A stretch of DNA of 5,608 nt, taken from the NCBI GenBank assembly GCA_900753645.1, contig CAADZW010000153.1:1-5608 (forward strand). The letters run 5' to 3'. The position numbers were made by a program, and so were the translations under genes. The notes below the pieces were generated by a model. The model was not told the origin of the DNA. It ran no database searches and worked only from the letters and a program-made list of their open reading frames with translations. The stretch comes from Bacilli bacterium. GTDB lineage: Bacteria > Bacillota_I > Bacilli_A > RF39 > UBA660. Shown piece after piece: positions 1-5,608 of this stretch. Numbering within the stretch: the stretch's first letter is position 1; every line of letters starts with the position of its first letter.

Positions 1-2739
1 GATTTCTTGTTTCAATAATTGAGTAAATAATTCAATTCCTACACTATCAACAAAACCAGCTTGTTCACTACCTAAAAAATCCCCTGCTCCTCTTAATGAC
101 AAATCACGCATTGCTATCGATAAGCCACTACCTAGCTCAGTAAATTCTTTAATTGCATTTAGTCTTTTATGCGCTATTTCGGATAGTATCTTGCTATTAT
201 CATACATTAAATAACAATACGCAATCTTATTCGTTCGACCAACCCGACCTCGTAACTGATATAATTGTGATAAGCCAAATTTATCAGCATCGATTACTAT
301 CAAAGTATTGACATTAGGGATATCGATACCAGTTTCAATAATCGTCGTACACAATAAAACATCAAATTCTTTGTTAATAAATTTTAACATAATATCTTCT
401 AATTCTAGTTTATTCATTCTTCCATGTGCGCAGACTACTTTAGCATCGGGAACTAAAGAAGATATTTCTTGTAATTTACTAGTCATATTATCAATTCGAT
501 TATAAAGTAAAAATACTTGACCATCACGAGATAGTTCTTTATAAATAGCATCTTTAATTAACTTTTTATTATATGAAACAACATAAGTTTGGACTGGATA
601 GCGATTACTTGGTGGTGTTTCTATCGTCGATAAACCGCGAATACCAGATAGTGACATCTGTAAAGTACGAGGTATTGGTGTTGCTGATAAAGTTAAAACA
701 TCAATATTGTTTTTTAATTTTTTTATTTTTTCCTTATGTGTCACACCAAATCTTTGCTCTTCATCAATTATCAATAATCCTAAATCCTTATAGACAATCT
801 CATCATTAAGTAACTTATGTGTACCTATGACAAAATCTACTTTACCTTCTTTAATCTCTTGAATAATTTCTTTAAATTTTTTAGGAGTTACAAAACGATT
901 CACTAATCTAATATTAACCGGAAAAGATTTAAAGCGCTCTAAAGCATTAAGATAGTGCTGATTAGATAAAATAGTCGTTGGACATAATAGTGCGACTTGT
1001 TTGCCCGATAAAATAGCTTTAAAAGCTGCTCTAAAAGCAATTTCAGTTTTACCATATCCGACATCACCACATAATAAACGATCCATCGGATGAGGACTTT
1101 CCATATCTTTTTTTATTTCTTCCCAAACTTTTAATTGATCAGGAGTTTCTTCATAAGGAAACTCGCGATCAAATTGAATTTGATTCTCATCATCGACATT
1201 AAATTTAAAGCCAGAACTTAATTGTCTTAAAGCAAATAGTTTGAGTAATTCATTAGCTATATCTTTTGCTTTTGCTTTAGCTTTTAATTTAACTTTCGTC
1301 CATTCAGTAGTACCTAATTTATTTAATTTCGGTTCGTATCCTTCTTTAGAACTATATTTGCTAATCATTTCCATTTTTTCAACCGGAATATATAATTTAT
1401 CTCCCCCTTTATATTCTAGTTGGAGATAATCTTTATTTAAACCATTTTTAGTGATCGTTTTCATCCCTAAGTAACGACCGATTCCGTGAATATTATGGAC
1501 AATATAGTCACCTATTTCTAACTTAGTAATATCTTTAATTCTTGTTCCATATTTAAAGTTTGTTTTATAAGGAACAATTTTACTATTCTTATTAAATATT
1601 TCATTTTCACTAATAAAAACATAATTATTAAAAATAAAGCCTTCGTTAATATTAAAAATAACAATATTTATTTTCTTATCATATATATCATCGATATTAG
1701 TGAAAACACAATCGATCTCATCGATTATCTTATTGGCTTGATATCTATTAGAAACACAAATAATAACTGTTTTAGTTTTAGAATACTTAGTTAATATATC
1801 TTTCATTACTTCAGTATTGACAAATTTATCTTCTAATTTGTATGAATTATAGTTAGTTTCTAATGTATCTTTTTGATACAAATTGATTGAATTATAAGCT
1901 GGGAAATCATTAAAATATTTAACGTCTTTTAAATTATTACTAATATTATAGTCTAAAACCTCTTCTAATAAATTCTGATAACCAACTTTAATATCATCTA
2001 ACTCATTATAAAACAATAACCCTTTCATATATTCATATATATTGGAACTGCCATATTTGATTAAATCACGGTGATTATATTCAAAATCGATATCTTTATC
2101 AATTAAAAATTCTGAATTAGGTACTATTTCAACTTGTTGAACAGTATCGATAGTTAATTGGGTATTGATATCGAAAAATCTAATTGATTCGATTTCATCA
2201 CCCCAAAATTCAATTCTAATCGGATTATTGTAATTGATAGGAAAAACATCTAAAACATAGCCTCTAATGGCCATTTCACCAGTTTTGTTAACAGTTATAT
2301 CACGTTCATAACCAATATTGTAAAATTTTTGGGTTAAAGATTTGATGTCGAAATTATCACCAACCTTTAACTTGATATAGCTATTAATAAAATTATTTTT
2401 TGTAGGCAAAAATCTTAAATATCCCATTAAGTTAGTAACAACTATTCCTTTTTCATTCTTCACGATGCTATCTAATGTTTCTAAACGAGTCATTTTAAAA
2501 TCAGGTGATATAGCTAAGACTTCACTGGTCATGAAATCATCCATTGGGAAAAAATAAACATCATTATTATAGTTTTTTAGAGTTTGATAAAATTTATTAG
2601 CTTCATATAAACTATTGCAGACAACTAAAATATAATTGTTCTGGTAACAATTATTAATATAAATACACTTTAATTCATCAGTTAAACCGCCTATTTCTTG
2701 GGCGTCATAATTGTTGAATAGTTTATTAAAAATACTCAT
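1..2739 (-). CDS. mfd: Transcription-repair coupling factor Mfd, 3'-truncated by window edge
   Basis: Mfd is a cytoplasmic ATP-driven DNA translocase that pushes stalled RNA polymerase off damaged DNA and recruits UvrA. An open frame of 913 codons runs to the window edge without a stop. Visible in order: a UvrB-like N-terminal module (about residues 1-205, with the IRGYVLDVFP and IRIEFWGDEI segments); a variable linker domain; the RNA polymerase-interacting, CarD-like domain from about G410 (GDYIVH, HGIGRYLG, GGDKLYIPVEKM); and a RecG-like SF2 motor with TPDQ at 532-535, Walker A GDVGYGKT (558-565, K564), DEEQ (659-662), SAT (685-687), ETGIDIPN (802-809), QLRGRVGR (828-835) and the TRG-type segment RGAGDFLG (883-890). 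Missing is the C-terminal TRCF domain, probably 160-200 residues judged from E. coli Mfd (1148 aa, Walker lysine 634). Start: ATG at 2739, six bases after GGAGGTG. It follows pth by 38 bases. The family is certain. Confidence 0.97.
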   Translation of the reverse strand, partial: MSIFNKLFNNYDAQEIGGLTDELKCIYINNCYQNNYILVVCNSLYEANKFYQTLKNYNNDVYFFPMDDFMTSEVLAISPDFKMTRLETLDSIVKNEKGIVVTNLMGYLRFLPTKNNFINSYIKLKVGDNFDIKSLTQKFYNIGYERDITVNKTGEMAIRGYVLDVFPINYNNPIRIEFWGDEIESIRFFDINTQLTIDTVQQVEIVPNSEFLIDKDIDFEYNHRDLIKYGSSNIYEYMKGLLFYNELDDIKVGYQNLLEEVLDYNISNNLKDVKYFNDFPAYNSINLYQKDTLETNYNSYKLEDKFVNTEVMKDILTKYSKTKTVIICVSNRYQANKIIDEIDCVFTNIDDIYDKKINIVIFNINEGFIFNNYVFISENEIFNKNSKIVPYKTNFKYGTRIKDITKLEIGDYIVHNIHGIGRYLGMKTITKNGLNKDYLQLEYKGGDKLYIPVEKMEMISKYSSKEGYEPKLNKLGTTEWTKVKLKAKAKAKDIANELLKLFALRQLSSGFKFNVDDENQIQFDREFPYEETPDQLKVWEEIKKDMESPHPMDRLLCGDVGYGKTEIAFRAAFKAILSGKQVALLCPTTILSNQHYLNALERFKSFPVNIRLVNRFVTPKKFKEIIQEIKEGKVDFVIGTHKLLNDEIVYKDLGLLIIDEEQRFGVTHKEKIKKLKNNIDVLTLSATPIPRTLQMSLSGIRGLSTIETPPSNRYPVQTYVVSYNKKLIKDAIYKELSRDGQVFLLYNRIDNMTSKLQEISSLVPDAKVVCAHGRMNKLELEDIMLKFINKEFDVLLCTTIIETGIDIPNVNTLIVIDADKFGLSQLYQLRGRVGRTNKIAYCYLMYDNSKILSEIAHKRLNAIKEFTELGSGLSIAMRDLSLRGAGDFLGSEQAGFVDSVGIELFTQLLKQEI

Positions 2740-2745
2740 CTTATT

Positions 2746-2752
2746 CACCTCC
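2746..2752 (-). promoter_or_regulatory. Ribosome binding site of mfd
   Basis: GGAGGTG followed by AATAAG and then ATG is a near-perfect match to the anti-Shine-Dalgarno end of 16S rRNA. It fixes the mfd start at 2739. The leader is almost identical to that of pth (GAGGTG, AATAAA, ATG). Confidence 0.9.
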
Positions 2753-2756
2753 AAGC

Positions 2757-2779
2757 CAAAAAAGATACTTTCGGTATCT
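2757..2779 (-). terminator. Small hairpin plus T-run between pth and mfd (weak terminator or attenuator)
   Basis: Read on the minus strand, AGATAC, a five-base loop CGAAA and the exact complement GTATCT form a six-base-pair stem (2779-2763). Its end runs straight into a tract of six T. The stem starts inside the TAG stop codon of pth. This is the geometry of an intrinsic terminator on the transcribed strand, but the stem is short with only two G-C pairs, so read-through into mfd is likely. It may act as a partial terminator lowering mfd relative to pth, as a 3'-end stabiliser, or be chance in AT-rich DNA. Confidence 0.35.
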
Positions 2780-3329
2780 AGTTATATTTATTCATTAAAT
2801 TTTCAAAAGATAAACTAACAAAATCGTCAATAATATCTGGTATAATTTTAATTACTGGATTAAGCTTAGCTAATTCATCACTGCTAAACTTCCCTAATAC
2901 ATAATCGATCATATCAATATTATTTTTTGATATGCCTATTTTTATTCTTTTATATTCATCAGTTTTTAAATTGTTTTCAATATTTTTCAAACCATTATGT
3001 CCGCCAGGACCACCCTTATACCGTATTTTATATGTTCCTATTTCTAAATCCATATCATCGTGAATAATTAAAATATCACTAATATCTATTTTAAAATAGT
3101 TAACATATTTTATAATAACATCTCCTGATAAATTCATATATTTTTGCGGTTCAAGTAGTATTACTTTCTCACCATTGATATTAGTTTCGCAATATAAACC
3201 ATCAAATTTAGACTTATTAAGTTCTAGATGATATTTTTTTAAATATTCATCTAAAGCCATAAATCCGACATTGTGGCGAGTATTTTTATATTCGTTTCCT
3301 TTATTTCCCAATCCGACAATTAGTTTCAT
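2778..3329 (-). CDS. pth: Peptidyl-tRNA hydrolase
   Basis: Pth cleaves the ester bond between peptide and tRNA on peptidyl-tRNAs that drop off ribosomes, recycling tRNA in the cytoplasm. The 183-residue product has the normal family length and the key residues: N9 in VGLGN, the catalytic histidine H19 in TRHNVGF, N66 in YMNLSG, the aspartate D91 in the HDDMDL segment and N112 in GGPGGHNGL (matching E. coli N10, H20, N68, D93 and N114). The start is ATG at 3329, six bases after GAGGTG, giving the typical MKLIVGLGN N-terminus. An in-frame ATG at 3395 would add 22 residues lying inside rsmI and has no family support. The gene begins one base after the rsmI stop, so translation is probably coupled. 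It ends with TAG. In Bacillus the orthologue is called spoVC. Confidence 0.96.
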   Translation of the reverse strand: MKLIVGLGNKGNEYKNTRHNVGFMALDEYLKKYHLELNKSKFDGLYCETNINGEKVILLEPQKYMNLSGDVIIKYVNYFKIDISDILIIHDDMDLEIGTYKIRYKGGPGGHNGLKNIENNLKTDEYKRIKIGISKNNIDMIDYVLGKFSSDELAKLNPVIKIIPDIIDDFVSLSFENLMNKYN

Positions 3330-3330
3330 T

Positions 3331-4173
3331 TTATTCACCTCTTTTATGATATTCACTATACACTTCGTTTTTATTAAGTTGGCGATCTTTGGCAACTTTT
3401 TTAATTGCTTCTTTTACATCAAGACCTTCTTTGATATATAAATTAACGTGTTCGACTATCGTCAAATTAGAAAATTGGTTGACATTTTTGTTACCCTCGA
3501 CAACGATGACAAATTCACCTTTTAAAACGTCAATTTCGGCGATTATCTCGCTAATAGAACCACGATAAATTTCTTCAAATTTCTTGGTTATTTCCCGGGA
3601 AATGCTACAATTTCTATTTCCCAATATTTCTAACATATCATTTAAAGTTTCGATTATTCGATGAGGTGATTCATAAAAGATTAAAGTCGTATTGTAGTTC
3701 TTTAAATTTTCTAATTCTTTTTTTCTTTTACTACTTTTACTGTTTAAAAAACCTAAAAAAGTAAATGGTAACGGCTCTATATTAGAAGTTATTAAGGCTG
3801 ATACAAAAGCTGTTGCTCCTGGAATTGATACAACATTATAGTTATTTTCAATAGCAGCTTTAGCTAAGTAATAGCCAGGATCACTAATAATAGGGGTCCC
3901 TCTATCAGTAACTAAACCAACATTTTCATTGTTATTTAAGTAGTCTAGTAGTTTTTCAATGTTTTCTTTTTCATTATATTGATGACTAGCAATCAATTTA
4001 TTTTTAATTTGAAATTTGGTTAGAAGTTGATTAGTAATTCTTGTATCCTCAGCAAAAATGACGCTCACATTTCTTAGCGTTTCAATCGCCCGATAAGTAA
4101 TATCATCCATATTGCCAATCGGTGTGGCGATTAGAAATAAAGTCGGTTTTTCATCGTAACTCTTTTGTATCAA
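3331..4173 (-). CDS. rsmI: 16S rRNA (cytidine1402-2'-O)-methyltransferase RsmI
   Basis: RsmI adds the 2'-O-methyl group to C1402 of 16S rRNA in the decoding centre, using S-adenosylmethionine. The product belongs to the tetrapyrrole-methylase (SpoU-independent) fold. Numbered from the TTG start, motifs are TPIGN (17-21), AEDTR (41-45), TDRGTP with following ISDPG (89-100, SAM-binding loop), IPGAT (117-121), FYESPHR (166-172), and a C-terminal helical domain (VKEAIKKVAKDR, then YSEYH). At 280 residues it has normal length. I prefer TTG at 4173: it sits six bases after AAGGTG and gives MIQKSY, like Bacillus YabC N-termini. The ATG at 4188 (285 residues) overlaps the previous stop as ATGA but has no ribosome binding site. 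Oddity: the usual SDAGTP loop reads TDRGTP. Bacillus orthologue: yabC. Confidence 0.95.
   Translation of the reverse strand: MIQKSYDEKPTLFLIATPIGNMDDITYRAIETLRNVSVIFAEDTRITNQLLTKFQIKNKLIASHQYNEKENIEKLLDYLNNNENVGLVTDRGTPIISDPGYYLAKAAIENNYNVVSIPGATAFVSALITSNIEPLPFTFLGFLNSKSSKRKKELENLKNYNTTLIFYESPHRIIETLNDMLEILGNRNCSISREITKKFEEIYRGSISEIIAEIDVLKGEFVIVVEGNKNVNQFSNLTIVEHVNLYIKEGLDVKEAIKKVAKDRQLNKNEVYSEYHKRGE
3336..3343 (-). promoter_or_regulatory. Ribosome binding site of pth, inside the end of rsmI
   Basis: AAGAGGTG lies in the last codons of rsmI, followed by AATAAA and ATG at 3329. The rsmI stop codon (TAA, 3333-3331) falls between this site and the pth start. Ribosomes finishing rsmI are therefore placed for re-initiation on pth. 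It decides the pth start over the upstream in-frame ATG at 3395. Confidence 0.88.
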
Positions 4174-4179
4174 AGCAAT

Positions 4180-4185
4180 CACCTT
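4180..4185 (-). promoter_or_regulatory. Ribosome binding site supporting a TTG start for rsmI
   Basis: AAGGTG followed by ATTGCT and then TTG at 4173 has exactly the six-base spacing of the pth and mfd sites, and the same GGTGA core. It lies within the first codons of the ATG-initiated reading, so it could not serve the ATG at 4188. Confidence 0.65.
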
Positions 4186-4904
4186 CATTCGAAATATTTT
4201 TTTATTTGATCTGTATATTCACCATTATCTAAATGGGTATAAATAGGAGGTAAAATTTTAATACCTTCTTTACCATTTTTGGTTCCTTCAACTAGCAAAA
4301 TATTAGCGTCCATATTAGTTTTAGGATAAATAAATTGGATTCTTTTTGGTTCGATATTATATTTGCGCATTGTTGTAATAATATCTAACAATCGTTCTGG
4401 ACGATGAACAATCGCAATATACCCATTATTTTTAAGTAGTTTTTTCCCTATTTTAAAAATATCATCCAAATTTAGTTTTACTTCATGACGAGCAATCGTT
4501 TTGTAATCACTTTTATTTAAATTAGATTGTTTATTTATTTTAAAAAAAGGAGGATTACAAGTAATAACATCAAATGATTCTGTTTCAAATTGATTATAAA
4601 TATCATTAATATCAGCATTGATAATGTCAATTTGATCCTCTAATTTATTAATACTAACAGATTTTTTAGCTAGGTCATAGACTTCTTTTTGAATTTCGAC
4701 ACCAATTATTTTAGCTTTGGTTTTAGTAGACAAAATTAAAGGTATCGGTGCATTTCCACAACCGATATCTAAAATTTTATTAACATTTTTATTTATAGTT
4801 ACGAAGTGTGGTAACAATACAGAATCTAAGGAAAAATTGAACATTTGTGTATTTTGAACAATATAATAATCTTTAAATCCCAGTAGATAATTAATTACTT
4901 CCAT
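4185..4904 (-). CDS. YabB/TrmN6-family SAM-dependent methyltransferase, probable tRNA1(Val) A37 N6-methyltransferase
   Basis: This is a Rossmann-fold N6-adenine methyltransferase. Members of this family (E. coli TrmN6/YfiC, Bacillus YabB) are linked to m6A37 of tRNA-Val; the substrate here is inferred. With ATG at 4904 the product is 239 residues, close to Bacillus YabB. Seen: an N-terminal FNFSLDSVLL segment (22-31) typical of the family, SAM motif I ILDIGCGN (44-51), acidic GVEI (68-71), catalytic NPPF (117-120) and a VHRPERL segment (166-172). The start is uncertain: TTG at 4916 (243 residues) lies six bases after AGAGG; ATG at 4904 has GGAG at a longer 12-base gap; ATG at 4934 (249 residues) has no visible site. 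All three overlap the end of yaaT. The TGA stop is followed by more in-frame TGAs, so it is a true stop. Bacillus has yabB in the same place, between yaaT and yabC. Confidence 0.9.
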   Translation of the reverse strand: MEVINYLLGFKDYYIVQNTQMFNFSLDSVLLPHFVTINKNVNKILDIGCGNAPIPLILSTKTKAKIIGVEIQKEVYDLAKKSVSINKLEDQIDIINADINDIYNQFETESFDVITCNPPFFKINKQSNLNKSDYKTIARHEVKLNLDDIFKIGKKLLKNNGYIAIVHRPERLLDIITTMRKYNIEPKRIQFIYPKTNMDANILLVEGTKNGKEGIKILPPIYTHLDNGEYTDQIKKYFE

Positions 4905-5608
4905 CGACTTCGACAACTCCAACCTCTGGTACATTAACGCTATATTTTTTATTTAAAATGTCTAAACTAACAACTTTGCCTTTTCCTTTTTCTGTTTCAA
5001 CTAAAGTCCCTAATTCTGGCAAAGATTTGCGATATTCTTTATAAGTTTCGTCTTCGTATTTTAAACAACATAAAAGTCTTCCACAAACACCGTTTATTTT
5101 ATTAGGATTTAATGATAAGTTTTGATTTTTAGCCATGTTGATTGAAATAGCTGCAATGTCAGATTCAAATCGAGAGCAACATAATTTACGACCACATAAA
5201 CCGCATCCACCAACTTCTTTGGCTTTATCTCTTACTCCTACTTGCCGCAATTCGATTCGTGTTTTATATATGTTGGCTAATTCCTTAGCAAGTTGACGAA
5301 AATCAACTCGATTATCTGATAAAAATCTAAATAATAACTGTGAGCGGTCAAAAGTAAAACTTGCATCCATTATTTGCATATTTAAGTTTAATTTTTTAAT
5401 TATTTCGCGGCACTTATCTAAAGCTTTTTCAGCATCTTTTAAATTTTTTCGATGTTCAACGTAATCTTTTTTTGTCGAAATCCTTATAACATCTTTTAAA
5501 GGATATTTTACTTTTTCTTCTTCAATATCAAAAGAAGGTATTTCGACTTTACCAAATTGAAGACCTCGTTCAGTTTCAACAATAACAGTTACATTTCTTC
5601 TTAAATCC
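4891..5608 (-). CDS. ricT: RicT/YaaT, PSP1-domain protein, 5'-truncated by window edge
   Basis: RicT (YaaT) is the PSP1-domain subunit of the cytoplasmic RicA-RicF-RicT (Y-) complex, which in Bacillus subtilis binds Fe-S clusters and helps RNase Y process mRNAs; it also affects sporulation, competence and biofilm formation. The frame is open to the edge (first full codon at 5607), giving 238 residues. About 25 N-terminal residues are missing compared with the 275-residue Bacillus protein. Seen: VIVETERG near the start, SFTFDRSQLLFRF, RVDFRQLAKELA, KTRIELRQVGVRD, a first Cys cluster (C135, C138, C143, C144 in CGLCGRKLCC), then NLSLNPNKI and a second (C175, C180, C181 in CGRLLCC) followed by LKYE. 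C135 is extra relative to Bacillus GGIGPCGR. An internal ATG at 5379 is not the start, because conserved PSP1 sequence continues upstream of it. It ends with TAA, overlapping the next gene. Confidence 0.95.
   Translation of the reverse strand, partial: DLRRNVTVIVETERGLQFGKVEIPSFDIEEEKVKYPLKDVIRISTKKDYVEHRKNLKDAEKALDKCREIIKKLNLNMQIMDASFTFDRSQLLFRFLSDNRVDFRQLAKELANIYKTRIELRQVGVRDKAKEVGGCGLCGRKLCCSRFESDIAAISINMAKNQNLSLNPNKINGVCGRLLCCLKYEDETYKEYRKSLPELGTLVETEKGKGKVVSLDILNKKYSVNVPEVGVVEVDGSN

Noticed and set aside
1256..1292. Alternating Lys-Ala run (KAKAKAK) in Mfd as a repeat or slippage site
   Set aside because: It falls in the normally basic segment after the polymerase-interacting domain, where Mfd proteins commonly have KVKKKVRA-like sequence. 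It is short and in frame.
308..1429. Plus-strand open frames at 308-505, 573-809 and 1241-1429
   Set aside because: All lie antisense within the well-supported mfd frame, have no ribosome binding site or recognisable domain, and are low-complexity hydrophobic translations expected from AT-rich antisense DNA.
2781..2806. Promoter-like TTGAAA and TATAAC on the minus strand at the end of pth
   Set aside because: The spacer is only 14 bases, short for a sigma-A promoter, and such matches are frequent by chance in AT-rich DNA. A separate mfd promoter cannot be supported.
3330..3395. N-terminal extension of Pth starting at ATG 3395
   Set aside because: The extra 22 residues are an out-of-frame reading of the rsmI 3' end. 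Pth proteins start at the MKLIVGLGN-type segment, and the ribosome binding site points to 3329.
4891..5379. RicT as a complete 162-residue protein starting at ATG 5379
   Set aside because: The frame stays open to the window edge and encodes conserved PSP1 sequence upstream (VIVETERG and following), so the ATG is internal and the gene is merely cut by the window.
1..5608. A novel defence, mobile or otherwise undescribed system
   Set aside because: Every base apart from one 38-base gap and a single base is covered by conserved housekeeping genes on one strand. No repeats, integrase, transposase, toxin-antitoxin pair or CRISPR pattern was seen.

Overview
The window is an AT-rich stretch coded entirely on the minus strand. 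It holds five housekeeping genes packed almost end to end. In transcription order (high to low coordinates) they are yaaT/ricT (start cut off by the window edge), a YabB/TrmN6-type methyltransferase, rsmI, pth and mfd (C-terminus cut off by the window edge). No stretch above about 40 bases lacks a gene, and no RNA gene, mobile element, CRISPR array or long repeat is visible.

The gene set and protein sequences point to a low-GC Firmicutes-type bacterium, possibly one of the small-genome lineages near the Mollicutes (for example Acholeplasma- or Izemoplasma-like, or uncultured Bacilli). That placement is inference. What is seen is low GC, strong GGAGGTGA-type ribosome binding sites, and proteins that resemble Bacillus YaaT, YabB, YabC/RsmI, SpoVC/Pth and Mfd. 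The code looks standard: all three stop codons end genes (TAA for yaaT and rsmI, TGA for the methyltransferase, TAG for pth), and the only three Trp codons seen are TGG, all in mfd.

Layout: 5608-4891 YaaT/RicT; 4904-4185 methyltransferase, overlapping the end of yaaT; 4173 (or 4188) to 3331 RsmI; 3329-2778 Pth, one base after the rsmI stop, with its ribosome binding site inside the end of rsmI; a 38-base gap with a small hairpin and a T run; 2739-1 Mfd, 913 residues visible. The spacing suggests one co-transcribed unit with translational coupling, with a possible partial terminator before mfd.

Functionally the genes cover translation and RNA care (16S rRNA 2'-O-methylation by RsmI, peptidyl-tRNA recycling by Pth, probable tRNA methylation by the YabB-like enzyme, RNase Y-linked RNA processing by RicT) and clearing of stalled RNA polymerase for repair (Mfd). 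The order is that of two neighbouring Bacillus subtilis clusters (yaaT-yabA-yabB-yazA-yabC and spoVC-fin-mfd) joined together, without yabA, yazA, fin and the genes between the clusters. I see no evidence of an undescribed system here. The points worth checking are start-site choices, the pth-mfd hairpin, the condensed gene order and a few lineage-specific residues.
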